From contig JAOARQ010000013.1 in NCBI GenBank assembly GCA_025210455.1, positions 186,001 to 250,000 of the forward strand: a DNA stretch of 64,000 nucleotides. The letters are read 5' to 3'. The stretch is from Pelagimonas sp. GTDB taxonomy: Bacteria > Pseudomonadota > Alphaproteobacteria > Rhodobacterales > Rhodobacteraceae. Position 1 is the stretch's first letter; every line of letters begins with the position of its first letter. Positions 18,268-27,045 of the stretch are shown in pieces. The notes beneath the pieces are model-generated. The model searched no databases. It saw nothing but the letters and a program-made list of their open reading frames with translations, and was not told the DNA's origin. The position numbers and the translations under genes were made by a program.

Positions 18268-18957
18268 CTACCCCCGCTGCAAGCGATGGAACATATGTGT
18301 AAAGGTCGCCGCCCCCAGCACCGGGATCAGCAGGTTGACCAGCGGCACCGATAGCGGCACGGCCATCAGCACACCGCCCAGCCAGATCGTCATAATATGC
18401 CGTTTGCGCAGACGGATCGCTTCGACGCGGCCGACACGGCGCATCGCGGCAAGGGTGAAATATTCCCGCCCCAGAAGAAACCCGTTTAACGCCCAGAAGA
18501 TAAACGGCGCAAAGGGGGCGAACAGCACATAAAGCACCAGCGCAATCAGGTTGGCGACAATCATCACCCCCAGAAATGACAGCGTATCACGCAGACCATC
18601 GGCAATCCCCACTTCGGTGGCGGGGCCAAGACCGGGGTAATGCTCATCTTCGACCGCCTGCGCCACCTCATCCAGAAACATCGAGGTAATGGCAGAGGCC
18701 ACCGGTACCATCAAAAACACCGACAGCACCATCATCACCGGCACCATCGCCCAGGACAGCACATTGTCCAGCCAGGTAATTTCACCGATCCACGGCAGGG
18801 TGAGACTATCGCCCACCAGCCAGCCGGTGCCCCAGACGAACAGCGCACTGACGCCGAACAACAGTGCCAGCCCCAGTCCGACACCTTTCCCAAGAACCAC
18901 CTGAAAGCGCCTGTCGCGCAACTGCCCAAGGGCCTTGAAAAAGCTGTCTAGTATCAT
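18268..18957 (-). CDS. EI24 domain-containing (CysZ-like) membrane protein
   Basis: 229 residues with four or five hydrophobic segments in the EI24/CysZ pattern: an N-terminal amphipathic stretch, then paired helices around residues 22-45, 65-90, 130-160 and 190-210. Conserved landmarks include LDEVAQAVED after the second helix and FWALNGFLLGREYF in the middle. CysZ imports sulphate, but roseobacter homologues of this type are not proven to. Overlaps the nitroreductase by four bases (ATGA) and is translated after it. Confidence 0.78.
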   Translation of the reverse strand: MILDSFFKALGQLRDRRFQVVLGKGVGLGLALLFGVSALFVWGTGWLVGDSLTLPWIGEITWLDNVLSWAMVPVMMVLSVFLMVPVASAITSMFLDEVAQAVEDEHYPGLGPATEVGIADGLRDTLSFLGVMIVANLIALVLYVLFAPFAPFIFWALNGFLLGREYFTLAAMRRVGRVEAIRLRKRHIMTIWLGGVLMAVPLSVPLVNLLIPVLGAATFTHMFHRLQRG

Positions 18958-19532
18958 TCATCCATCCATTGCGTGATCGCCTGTACATCCGGGCGCGGGC
19001 GCTCGGGCGGGGTGCTGGTTTCAGTCCCGATATGCATATAAGCGGCCACGGATTCATTTTCAGCCAGCCCCAGCTCTTTTTCCACCAGCGGGCGATCAAA
19101 GGCCATCCAGCCGCTCAGCCAGTTCGCCCCCCAGCCATCTGCCAGCGCCGCATTCAGCAACGCCAGACAGGCGGCGCCTGCGGAGTAGGTCTGCTCAATT
19201 GGTGGGATCTTGGGGCTGTCTTTTTGCACCTCAACCACAACCACACACAGCGGGCTATCGGCAAAAGCGCTGACAGACTTTTCGATCATCGCCTCATCTT
19301 TCCCCAAAGCTTTGCCGCGCAGGCGCGTGGCCTCTGCCAGACGCTCCAGCGCTTTGCCTTTCAGCACGATAAAGCGCCAGGGCTCCAACTTGCCGTGATC
19401 GGGTGTGCGGGCCGCAGCCGTCAGCAGCGTCGTCAGACGCGCGTCATCAGGGGCTGGCCCTGTCAGGGTTTTGGCCGGGCGCGACCGGCGGGTCAGCAGA
19501 AAATCCAAAGCGGCGGGATTGGGTGTGGTCAT
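18954..19532 (-). CDS. Nitroreductase family protein (YdjA-like)
   Basis: FMN-dependent NAD(P)H oxidoreductase of 192 residues. The N-terminal RRSRPAKTL and PDHGKLEPWRFIVLKG segments are typical of the small YdjA subgroup, and GWGANWLSGW matches the mid-protein flavin contact. The substrate is not determined by sequence. First gene of a two-gene unit with the EI24 protein. Confidence 0.88.
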   Translation of the reverse strand: MTTPNPAALDFLLTRRSRPAKTLTGPAPDDARLTTLLTAAARTPDHGKLEPWRFIVLKGKALERLAEATRLRGKALGKDEAMIEKSVSAFADSPLCVVVVEVQKDSPKIPPIEQTYSAGAACLALLNAALADGWGANWLSGWMAFDRPLVEKELGLAENESVAAYMHIGTETSTPPERPRPDVQAITQWMDE

Positions 19533-19628
19533 GGGGGCTCCTGTTCTTTGAACTCTATGTCAGCGCAGTTCCTGACAAATTCAAGCAGGAATTTTGCGCA
19601 GTGCCCCGAGCCTTGCTAATCCTCCCGC

Positions 19629-19883
19629 ATGTCTTTGCCCGATCTCTCCGATCTTGCCACGCCCGGAACCACCATTGCGCTGCGCGTCACGCCCAAAGCC
19701 TCACGCAATGCGATCACCCGTGACGGGGATGATCTGCGCATCTATGTGACCACCGTACCCGAGAACGGCAAAGCCAACACCGCCGTGACAAAACTTCTGG
19801 CCAAAGCGCTGTGTATTCCGAAATCTTCTCTCACCCTGATCAGGGGGGAAACATCGCGCGACAAGGTCTTTCGGATCCGCTAG
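19629..19883 (+). CDS. DUF167 (YggU) domain protein
   Basis: 84 residues of the DUF167 fold: LRVTPKASRNAI, then YVTTVPENGKANTAVTKLLAKAL, then SLTLIRGETSRDKVFRI. This is a small conserved protein family of unknown function found across bacteria and eukaryotes. Its end overlaps the convergent gene at 19880 by four bases. Confidence 0.88.
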   Translation: MSLPDLSDLATPGTTIALRVTPKASRNAITRDGDDLRIYVTTVPENGKANTAVTKLLAKALCIPKSSLTLIRGETSRDKVFRIR

Positions 19884-20122
19884 CCTTCGGGCGTCTGCGT
19901 CCGCCGATAGACCCCTTCCGGCAGCGTCACCGCAGCCACCAGATCCTGCATCTGCGCAATCGACAGCGTCACCCGCTGAACCGCATCCGTGCGCGGATCA
20001 TATTGTTCCACCGTCACGCAATCATCCAATGTCGAGACAATCACATCCTCAACAAGATGCTCTTGGCCTTCATCCACCAGTGTCACAACTGTCGCGTCAA
20101 ATTCGTGTTCGATACTAAACAT
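19880..20122 (-). CDS. Conserved small acidic protein of unknown function
   Basis: 80 residues, acidic and without signal peptide or membrane segment. It reads as a compact beta-rich domain (FDATVVTLVDEGQEHLVEDVIV, then VTVEQYDPRTDAVQRVTLS). I do not recognise the family. Coding is supported by codon usage like its neighbours and by an ordinary start. Its convergent overlap with the DUF167 gene leaves little room for chance. Confidence 0.65.
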   Translation of the reverse strand: MFSIEHEFDATVVTLVDEGQEHLVEDVIVSTLDDCVTVEQYDPRTDAVQRVTLSIAQMQDLVAAVTLPEGVYRRTQTPEG

Positions 20123-20131
20123 AATCCCAGC

Positions 20132-20350
20132 CTAACCCCGATTGTGCCATTTCCCTAGGGCTTTGTGCGTTGCCAGATCACCACCTTCAGCGCGCGCCTG
20201 CTTAATCCTGCCTATCTGCATCATCATGCGCATGGGTTTTGCATCCTTTGTGCATGAAATGTGCCCTGCGATTTTGGCCTGTTGTTGGCCAATTAACCTC
20301 TGAGTCGCATAAACAGCAAAAGTAATTCCCCCCACGCCAAGGATTGCCAT
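20132..20350 (-). CDS. Possible small membrane-anchored protein
   Basis: 72 residues opening with a hydrophobic segment (AILGVGGITFAVYATQ) and continuing with a basic Met-rich stretch. There is no clear ribosome-binding site. Its start codon lies only 14 bases from the end of repeat element copy 2, so its original promoter would have been displaced by the insertion. I do not recognise it, and it may not be a functional gene. Confidence 0.35.
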   Translation of the reverse strand: MAILGVGGITFAVYATQRLIGQQQAKIAGHISCTKDAKPMRMMMQIGRIKQARAEGGDLATHKALGKWHNRG

Positions 20351-20364
20351 TTTTGCTGCGTCTA

Positions 20365-20628
20365 GGGTCAGGACCCACTAATTTACAACGCTCAGTTCGC
20401 CAGATTTTGCTCCAGACAAGGCATATGCCCGCCCAAATAGTGGTTCTATTTTAAGGGTATATAACGCAGGATGGGGTGAAATCCGGCGAACCCGGAGGGC
20501 ATGGAGAAATGCACGATCTCAGCGGCGTGGCTTTCTTGCCAAGGCAACCAGCCTTGACGGCGAAACCCAAACCTCTGATTTCGCGCATTTTTCCATGCTG
20601 AGCATTGCAAATTAGCGGGTCCTGACCC
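20365..20628. repeat. Small inverted-repeat element, copy 2 (MITE-like, 264 bp)
   Basis: Terminal inverted repeats GGGTCAGGACCCACTAATTT and its near-complement at the right end, flanked by TA (CTAG on the left, CTAA on the right). The core at 20415-20469 matches copy 1 (12329-12383 on the other strand): identical blocks are GACAAGGCA, GCCCGCC, AATAGTGGTTCTATTT, AAGGG and TAACGCAG. The core is enclosed by arms 20396-20407 and 20479-20490, which pair with one mismatch but differ in sequence from the copy 1 arms. The right end touches the ribosome-binding site of the sigma factor gene. Confidence 0.85.
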
Positions 20629-20639
20629 TAAGGATTGTG

Positions 20640-21179
20640 ATGGACATGACAGTTTCAGAAGAAGATCTGGCCAGACAGGCGGCCAAGGGCGATGCGGCGG
20701 CTTTTGCCCTGCTGATCGAACGCGTCTATGACCGCGTCTACGCCTTTGCCTTTCGCGCCACAGGGCGGCAGGCCGATGCCGAGGATCTGGCGCAGGATAT
20801 CTGTGCCGCTCTGCCAGATAAGCTTCTCAGTTTTCAGGGGAAATCCAAGCTATCAACCTGGTTGTATACCCTCACCCTGAACGCGGCCCGCGATCGTTTT
20901 CGCCGCCAATCCACCTATGCCAAAGCCACCCATGGCTGGGGCGAATGGGAGCTGGACCGCCGCGCCGCGCAGGCCGAACAGCACGAACGCTTGGGTTGGC
21001 TGCGTCTGGCCATGGATACGCTCACCCCGCCAGAGCTGCGCGAAACCGTACTTTTGATGCTCGAAGGGCTCAGCCATGCTGAAATCGCGCAGGTACTGCA
21101 GGTGCCCCAAGGCACCGTCAGCTGGCGAATTTCAGAAGCCAAGAAGAAATTGAAAGCTATGAAAAGGGACGAAGAATGA
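20640..21179 (+). CDS. ECF-type RNA polymerase sigma factor
   Basis: Extracytoplasmic-function sigma factor of 179 residues. Region 2 is visible (YDRVYAFAFRATGRQADAEDLAQDI) and region 4 at the C-terminus (LREVLLMLEGLSHAEIAQVL in outline, then VPQGTVSWRISEAKKKLK). ATG 20640 is chosen, with TAAGGA five bases upstream; GTG 20637 and ATG 20646 are also in frame. That ribosome-binding site straddles the right end of repeat element copy 2, so any promoter must lie in or beyond the element. Overlaps the vWA gene by four bases (ATGA), suggesting the downstream protein controls it. Confidence 0.9.
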   Translation: MDMTVSEEDLARQAAKGDAAAFALLIERVYDRVYAFAFRATGRQADAEDLAQDICAALPDKLLSFQGKSKLSTWLYTLTLNAARDRFRRQSTYAKATHGWGEWELDRRAAQAEQHERLGWLRLAMDTLTPPELRETVLLMLEGLSHAEIAQVLQVPQGTVSWRISEAKKKLKAMKRDEE

Positions 21180-23047
21180 GTGACTTAGAAGATCTCAACC
21201 GTGCCTTATCCCAGGCCACGCCAAAGCCTGATGCAGATAAACGTGCGGCTGCAATTGCCCTGGCAAAGAAAAATTTCGCCCGCTCCCAAGAAAGCCGCGA
21301 TCCGGCGCGTCTTACCTCTGAACGGCCCAAAACGGGCCTGCTGATCAGAGGAGCAAAAGCCATGCTAAACACCCTATCAAACCGCGCCATCATGACCGTC
21401 ACAACAGGCATCGCTGCTGTTGGGCTGGTGTCGGTGTCCACGGGTTTCTGGATGAATAAGCCGTTGTCGATAAAAGGGAATTCGGACGATCTGGTTGTTG
21501 TCGAAGAGGTGATGATGCCCGAGGATCTTGCCGCCGAGCAAGAGACGTTTCTGGCTGAGCCAATGGTCGAGCCGATGATTGCCATGGATCAGGCCGCCCC
21601 CCTACTGTCCAAACGCGCAGCCCCGCTTGCCGGAATGCCGGCTCAGCCGTTGATTGGCGCAGCATCCAATGCTGAAACCTTCCCGGAAGTCATTGATAAT
21701 CCTGTAAAAGTCACCGCCGAAGACCCGGTTTCCACCTTTTCGGTTGATGTCGATACAGCCTCATGGGGCGTGATCCGTAATTCGTTGAACTGGGGCAGCC
21801 TGCCACCCAAAAACGCGGTTCGCATTGAGGAAATGGTAAACTATTTCCCATATGATTACACCGCCCCCAAAGATGACGCAGCCTTCAAAACCTCGGTCGG
21901 AGTGACCAACAGCCCGTGGCGCGATGGGGCGCAGATCGTGCACATCGGGTTGCAAGGCGCTGAAATCACAGACAAACCCCCGCTCAATCTGGTGTTCCTC
22001 ATCGACACATCTGGCAGTATGAGCGATCCCAACAAACTGCCTTTGCTGATCCAAAGCTTTCGTTTGATGCTGGGTCAGCTGTCTGACAACGATATGATTT
22101 CAATCGTGACCTACGCAGGCAGCGCCGGGCAGGTGCTAGAGCCGACAAAAGCCAGCGACCGCGAAACCATTATGGCTGCGCTGGAACGTCTGGATGCGGG
22201 CGGCAGCACCGCCGGGCAAGAGGGGCTGCAACAGGCCTATGCCACCGCAAAATCCATGGCGCGTGATGGGGCTGTGTCGCGGGTGATCCTTGCCACCGAT
22301 GGGGATTTCAATGTCGGGATTCAGGAACCCGATGCGCTGGAAGAATTCATTTCAGAACAACGTGATAGCGGAACATATCTCTCGGTTCTGGGATTTGGGC
22401 GCGGCAATCTGGACGATGCCACCATGCAGGCACTGGCGCAGGCGGGCAATGGCAATGCCGCCTATATTGATACCCTCTCTGAGGCGCAAAAGGTGCTGGT
22501 TGATGAACTGAGCGGCGCGCTATTCCCCATTGCCGATGACGTGAAAATTCAGGTCGAATTCAACCCTGCCACCGTCGCCGAATATCGCCTTATTGGCTAT
22601 GAAACCCGCGCGCTGAACCGTGAAGATTTCAACAATGACAAGGTCGACGCCGGTGAAATCGGCGCGGGCCATCAGGTGACCGCACTTTATGAAATCGTCC
22701 CTGTGGGGTCGCAGGCGCGCCTGACTGATCCACTGCGCTATGGCACAGCACCCACAGGCGGTAACCCGGATGAGCTGGGCTTTTTGCGCCTGCGCTATAA
22801 ACAACCCGGAGAAAGCGAAAGCCAGCTAATCGAAACGCCGATCCTGATGAATAGCGAACCTCTGCAAGAGGCTGATTTTGCTCTGGCCATTGCAGGGTTT
22901 GGGCAGATCCTGCGCGGCTCTGATCTGATCGGGGATTGGAGCATGCAAGATGCCATTGATCTGGCCATCAGCGCACGCGGGCAAGATCCCTTTGGCTATC
23001 GCCAAGAGGCGATTACCCTGATGCGTCTGGCCCAGAGTCTTCAGTAA
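21176..23047 (+). CDS. Membrane-anchored von Willebrand factor type A protein (YfbK-like), with possible anti-sigma role
   Basis: 623 residues. A charged cytosolic N-terminus of about 75 residues is followed by one membrane segment (TVTTGIAAVGLVSVSTGFW) and a Gly/Pro-rich linker. A vWA domain carries an intact metal-ion site DTSGSMS at about residues 276-282, and a C-terminal region matches the DUF3520-type end of E. coli YfbK (GYRQEAITLMRLAQ). The topology places vWA in the periplasm and the N-terminus facing the sigma factor it is co-translated with. Regulation of the sigma factor by this N-terminus is an inference from arrangement. Confidence 0.85.
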   Translation: MSDLEDLNRALSQATPKPDADKRAAAIALAKKNFARSQESRDPARLTSERPKTGLLIRGAKAMLNTLSNRAIMTVTTGIAAVGLVSVSTGFWMNKPLSIKGNSDDLVVVEEVMMPEDLAAEQETFLAEPMVEPMIAMDQAAPLLSKRAAPLAGMPAQPLIGAASNAETFPEVIDNPVKVTAEDPVSTFSVDVDTASWGVIRNSLNWGSLPPKNAVRIEEMVNYFPYDYTAPKDDAAFKTSVGVTNSPWRDGAQIVHIGLQGAEITDKPPLNLVFLIDTSGSMSDPNKLPLLIQSFRLMLGQLSDNDMISIVTYAGSAGQVLEPTKASDRETIMAALERLDAGGSTAGQEGLQQAYATAKSMARDGAVSRVILATDGDFNVGIQEPDALEEFISEQRDSGTYLSVLGFGRGNLDDATMQALAQAGNGNAAYIDTLSEAQKVLVDELSGALFPIADDVKIQVEFNPATVAEYRLIGYETRALNREDFNNDKVDAGEIGAGHQVTALYEIVPVGSQARLTDPLRYGTAPTGGNPDELGFLRLRYKQPGESESQLIETPILMNSEPLQEADFALAIAGFGQILRGSDLIGDWSMQDAIDLAISARGQDPFGYRQEAITLMRLAQSLQ

Positions 23048-23053
23048 TTCTAT

Positions 23054-23080
23054 GCGGTGGTGGGGTTTCCCTGCCACCGC
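23054..23080 (+). terminator. Hairpin after the vWA gene
   Basis: GCGGTGG and CCACCGC pair around a G/C-rich loop six bases after the stop codon, followed by GATTTC. It is a weak T-run, so it may be a terminator or an mRNA 3'-end stabiliser. Confidence 0.5.
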
Positions 23081-23092
23081 GATTTCAAATAG

Positions 23093-23121
23093 CCGTCATC
23101 AAAGCGTCACCCTGCTGTTAC
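23093..23121 (+). promoter_or_regulatory. Candidate Pho box
   Basis: Three 7-base direct repeats at an exact 11-base period: CCGTCAT (23093), GCGTCAC (23104), CTGTTAC (23115). PhoB sites are CTGTCAT-like heptamers repeated every 11 bases. The site ends 44 bases before the phytase-like gene, a reasonable position for PhoB activation. The repeats are imperfect. Confidence 0.45.
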
Positions 23122-23165
23122 CTCGGGCCGTCACCTAGGCGCGTGATCCAACATAGGGGATTTCC

Positions 23166-25340
23166 ATGCTTTTTCGCACGCTTTGCCTGACCAGTGCCGC
23201 TGCGCTGATCGCCGGTGCTGCCAGCGCCGAGATGAACTTTAACCGCATTGCTTCCTTTGCTACGCCGCTGAACATGGCGGATGGCGAAGATCGCAAGCGC
23301 GAAACCTCGGCCGAGATCATTGCCGCCACTGCGGATGGCAATACATTGATTTACACCGATAGCCCGCTGGGTGTGCTGGGCCGCATCGACATCTCAGATG
23401 CCAACGCTCCCAAACCCTTGGGCAATATCGCGCTGGAAGGCGAACCGACCTCGGTCGCCGTGACAGGCACCACCGCCTTTGTTGGCGTGAATACATCGGA
23501 AAGCTATATCCAGCCGTCCGGGTTCCTTGCGGTTTATGACGTGATGTCGGGCGCTGAAAAAGCCCGTTGCGATCTGGGTGGTCAGCCAGATTCGGTGGCT
23601 GTGGCCAAAGATGGTTCTTTTGTTTCCGTCGCCATCGAAAATGAGCGTGATGAAGATTTGGGCGACGGTCGCACCGGCCAGCTGCCCGCCGGTTTTCTGG
23701 TGATGGTGGATGTCAAAGACGGTATGGCCGCCTGTGACACCCTGAAAAAGGTTGAGCTGACCGGACTGGCAGACGTATCCCCAGAGGATCCCGAGCCAGA
23801 GTTCGTCGATATCAACGCTGCAGGCGAAACCATTGTGACCTTGCAGGAAAACAACCATCTGGTGGTTGTGGCGCGCGATGGTGCGATCGTAAATCACTTC
23901 TCGGCGGGTGCGGTTGATCTGAAAAACATCGACACGCTGGATGAACGTGGCAGCCTTGATTTCGACAAGACGCAGGAAGGCCGCAAGCGCGAACCCGATG
24001 CGGTCAAGTGGATTGATGACGCCCATTTCGCCACCGCCAACGAAGGTGACATGGATGGTGGTTCCCGTGGTTGGACCATCTTCAACAAAGATGGCTCGGT
24101 TGTTTATGAAAGCGCCGAAAGCTTTGAACATGCGTTGATCCAGATCGGCCACTATCCGGACAAGCGCTCTGACAGCAAAGGCGTTGAACCCGAAAGCATC
24201 GAATTCGCCAAATTCGGCGATACGCCCTATGTTTTTGTAGGCTCGGAACGTGGATCAGCCGTTGGCGTTTATAACGTTACCGATCTGGCAAATCCGGTTC
24301 TAGAACAGATCCTGCCCTCAGGCGTTGGCCCAGAAGGCTATGTCGCGCTGCCCGCGCGCAATCTGCTGGTCTCTGCCAATGAAAAAGACCTGATCGAAGA
24401 CAAAGGCCCGCGCGCCCATGTCATGCTGTTCGAACGTCAGGATGCGCCTGCGATCTATCCTCAGCTTACTTCGGACGGCGCGGATGAGCTGATCGGCTGG
24501 GGGGCACTCTCCGGCATGGTCGCTGGTAAAGATGGTATGATCTATGCGGTCAATGACAGTTTTTACGGGTTCCAGCCTTCGATCTTCAAGATCGACCCAA
24601 GCCAGACACCGGCCCGCATCGTGGACGTGATCCGCGTCCACCGCGCCAATGGTCAGCCCGCCCAGAAACTGGATCTGGAAGGCATTACGCTGGACGGCAA
24701 AGGTGGCTTTTATCTGGCTTCAGAAGGCCGCACCGATCGGGCCATTCCGCACGCCATTTACCACGTGAACAGCAAGGGTCTGATCAAAAGCCACAAGCAG
24801 GAATATGGCCTGCCAGCAGAGCTGATGGCAGTTGAAAAGCGCTTTGGTTTCGAAGGCATCACCAAGGTTGGCGATACCCTGTGGATGGCTGTGCAGCGTG
24901 AATGGAAAGATGATCCAAAGAACCACGTGAAACTGGTGGCTTATAACCTTGAGACCAAGGAATGGGGCGCGGTTCACTATCCCAAGGCAGAGCCGAAAAA
25001 AGGCTGGGTTGGCCTGTCTGAAATCGTGGCACATGGCGATTATGTCTATGTGATTGAACGCGACAATCAGATCGGCGCCGATGTGGTCACCAAGAAGATC
25101 TATCGCATCCCGGCGGCTGAAATGGTGCCTGCGAAACTGGGTGGTGAACTGCCCGTTGTGTCCAAAGAGGAAGTGCGCGATCTGATCCCAGATCTGCAGG
25201 CACAGGGTGGCTATGTGACAGACAAGGTTGAAGGTCTGGCGATCATGGCCGATGGCACCGCCTATGTCAGCACCGACAATGACGGCGTTGATGACAGCTC
25301 GGGTGAAACTTTCTTCTGGTCAGTTGGTAAGATCGACTGA
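23166..25340 (+). CDS. Secreted esterase-like-activity-of-phytase family protein
   Basis: 724 residues with a Sec signal peptide (cleavage after ASA, about residue 21). The N-terminal half is a beta-propeller-like region of repeated blades (GQPDSVAVAKDGSFVSVAIENE is one). The C-terminal half matches the phytase-like esterase family (ISGW-type openings, DLEGITLDGKGGFYLASEGRT, FGFEGITKVGD, KVEGLAIMADGTAYVSTDND). It likely acts in the periplasm or outside the cell on organic phosphate. A Pho-box-like repeat lies in front, consistent with that role. Activity of family members is poorly characterised. Confidence 0.82.
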   Translation: MLFRTLCLTSAAALIAGAASAEMNFNRIASFATPLNMADGEDRKRETSAEIIAATADGNTLIYTDSPLGVLGRIDISDANAPKPLGNIALEGEPTSVAVTGTTAFVGVNTSESYIQPSGFLAVYDVMSGAEKARCDLGGQPDSVAVAKDGSFVSVAIENERDEDLGDGRTGQLPAGFLVMVDVKDGMAACDTLKKVELTGLADVSPEDPEPEFVDINAAGETIVTLQENNHLVVVARDGAIVNHFSAGAVDLKNIDTLDERGSLDFDKTQEGRKREPDAVKWIDDAHFATANEGDMDGGSRGWTIFNKDGSVVYESAESFEHALIQIGHYPDKRSDSKGVEPESIEFAKFGDTPYVFVGSERGSAVGVYNVTDLANPVLEQILPSGVGPEGYVALPARNLLVSANEKDLIEDKGPRAHVMLFERQDAPAIYPQLTSDGADELIGWGALSGMVAGKDGMIYAVNDSFYGFQPSIFKIDPSQTPARIVDVIRVHRANGQPAQKLDLEGITLDGKGGFYLASEGRTDRAIPHAIYHVNSKGLIKSHKQEYGLPAELMAVEKRFGFEGITKVGDTLWMAVQREWKDDPKNHVKLVAYNLETKEWGAVHYPKAEPKKGWVGLSEIVAHGDYVYVIERDNQIGADVVTKKIYRIPAAEMVPAKLGGELPVVSKEEVRDLIPDLQAQGGYVTDKVEGLAIMADGTAYVSTDNDGVDDSSGETFFWSVGKID

Positions 25341-25368
25341 TCCCGAGATATACTTTTGACGTTCAGCG

Positions 25369-25398
25369 CACCCCTCGCAGTTTTGCGGGGGGTGTTTT
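25369..25398 (+). terminator. Terminator after the phytase-like gene
   Basis: CACCCCTCGCA and TGCGGGGGGTG form a hairpin followed by TTTT, about 30 bases after the stop. Confidence 0.8.
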
Positions 25399-25456
25399 GT
25401 GTCTCTGGTCGAACAGGATCAACTGTTTGAAACAGTGAACTTAGGCGGCACCGCGC

Positions 25457-26869
25457 TTAGCCAAGCTGGGCCTGTAGTTTGCTGAGATAGCTGTTCACCA
25501 GATCACCGGCGCGATCTGCGCTGTCGGCTTCTGCGTAGCAGCGCAGTTCAGGCGCATTCCCTGAGGGGCGCAGGTGGACAATTTCACCAGTGTCAAAGGT
25601 GACACGCAGCCCGTCGGTTTCATCAAGCGCGGTTTCTGCCCCCGCGTCAGCAAAAAAGGCGGCGCGTGCCGCCGTATCACCCGACAGGCTGGCGATGAAG
25701 GCCTTTGATGCTGCGGTTTCGATGCCTTTGATGCGGTCTGCAGCGGTGAAGCGCGGGGGTAGGGTGGAAACCAGCTGCGCCAGTGTCACGCCGAATCGCT
25801 GTGCCATGGCCAGCGGGGCCAGCATGGGCAGCATGCAGTCACGTGTGAGCAGTGGCGCCATGCCATTGGTCTCATAGCCCAGAAGAAAGCCGCCATTGGC
25901 TTCATAGCCGACAACTTTGGCCTTGGGGTTATCGGCCAGCACCTGTTCCATCGCGTCGATCACATAGGGGGATCCAATCCGGGTGGTCTGGATTTGTCTG
26001 AACTCTGGCATCTGCGCAATCATCGTATTCGATGAAATCGGGGTGCAGATTATCTCGGCCCCGAGGCTAAGCGAGGTCAGCGCGCCAAGCACATCACCGG
26101 GAACAATGCGGCCCTCAGCATCTGCGACCATCGGGCGATCTGCATCGCCATCGGTCGAAATCACCGCATCCAGTTTGTGTTCGGAACACCAGCCTGCCAG
26201 CATGCTGCGGGTTTCGGGATCAAGGGCTTCGGTATCGACAGGAATAAAGGTGTCAGACGGGGCCAGTGGAATCGGAGTGGCCCCCAAAGCGCGGGTAATG
26301 TCCACCATGACATCACGCGCCACAGAGCTGTGTTGATACACGCCGATGCGCAGGCCCTTTAGGGCGCCCGCGCCAAAGCTATTGATATAGCGGGCGGCGT
26401 AATCCCCCAGCGCATCTATGCCGCGCATGGGGGAGGGCAGATTGGCCTGCGACAGCACTGGGCGTAGATTCGCGGTGATCTGGGCCTCTTGCTCTTTGGT
26501 GATTTCCCCTTCGGGCGTATAGAATTTCAGCCCATTGCGATCAGCCGGGATGTGGCTGCCGGTGACCATGATCGCAGCGCAGCCTTCCTTTTGGGCGGCC
26601 AGCGCCAATGCCGGGGTGGGCAGCACGCCACAGCGTTCCACGTCGCGATGCGCCCCCTGAATCGTGGTGCTGACCATGCCGGCAATTTTTTCGGATGAGG
26701 GGCGCAGATCCCATCCCAGATAGATTTCGTGGCCCTTGGGGCAGATATCGAGAAAGGCCTGTACATACTGGCTGACCAGATCGTTTGTCAGTTCCGTTAC
26801 TAGGCCGCGCAGACCGCTGGTTCCGAATTTGGGGGGCAAGGGAGGCTCCGTTAGAAAGGGCGAATTCAA
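25457..26869 (-). CDS. Phosphomannomutase / phosphohexomutase
   Basis: Interconverts hexose 1- and 6-phosphates for nucleotide-sugar supply. The 470-residue alpha-D-phosphohexomutase has the phosphoserine loop VTGSHIPADRNGLKF at about residue 100, the metal-binding DGDADRP, the sugar-binding GYEANGGFLLG, and the phosphate-binding RPSGNAPELRCY at the C-terminus. The active loop reads TGSHIP, where many mutases have TASHNP, so substrate preference (mannose, glucose or glucosamine phosphate) is uncertain. Monocistronic and divergent from icd. Confidence 0.88.
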   Translation of the reverse strand: MNSPFLTEPPLPPKFGTSGLRGLVTELTNDLVSQYVQAFLDICPKGHEIYLGWDLRPSSEKIAGMVSTTIQGAHRDVERCGVLPTPALALAAQKEGCAAIMVTGSHIPADRNGLKFYTPEGEITKEQEAQITANLRPVLSQANLPSPMRGIDALGDYAARYINSFGAGALKGLRIGVYQHSSVARDVMVDITRALGATPIPLAPSDTFIPVDTEALDPETRSMLAGWCSEHKLDAVISTDGDADRPMVADAEGRIVPGDVLGALTSLSLGAEIICTPISSNTMIAQMPEFRQIQTTRIGSPYVIDAMEQVLADNPKAKVVGYEANGGFLLGYETNGMAPLLTRDCMLPMLAPLAMAQRFGVTLAQLVSTLPPRFTAADRIKGIETAASKAFIASLSGDTAARAAFFADAGAETALDETDGLRVTFDTGEIVHLRPSGNAPELRCYAEADSADRAGDLVNSYLSKLQAQLG

Positions 26870-27045
26870 AGAGATTTGTGCATGTTTATGCGCAAATTCC
26901 TGCGGATTTCCTACCTGGATAACAGCGTGATTGGCCGCAAATCAGGATAAATCGCGACGAAATGTGGCACGGTGTACCAATGTATACTGTTTACGCGGGC
27001 CGCAGATTGCCCTATGGACAGGGCAACTCAGAAAAGGGGTTTATT

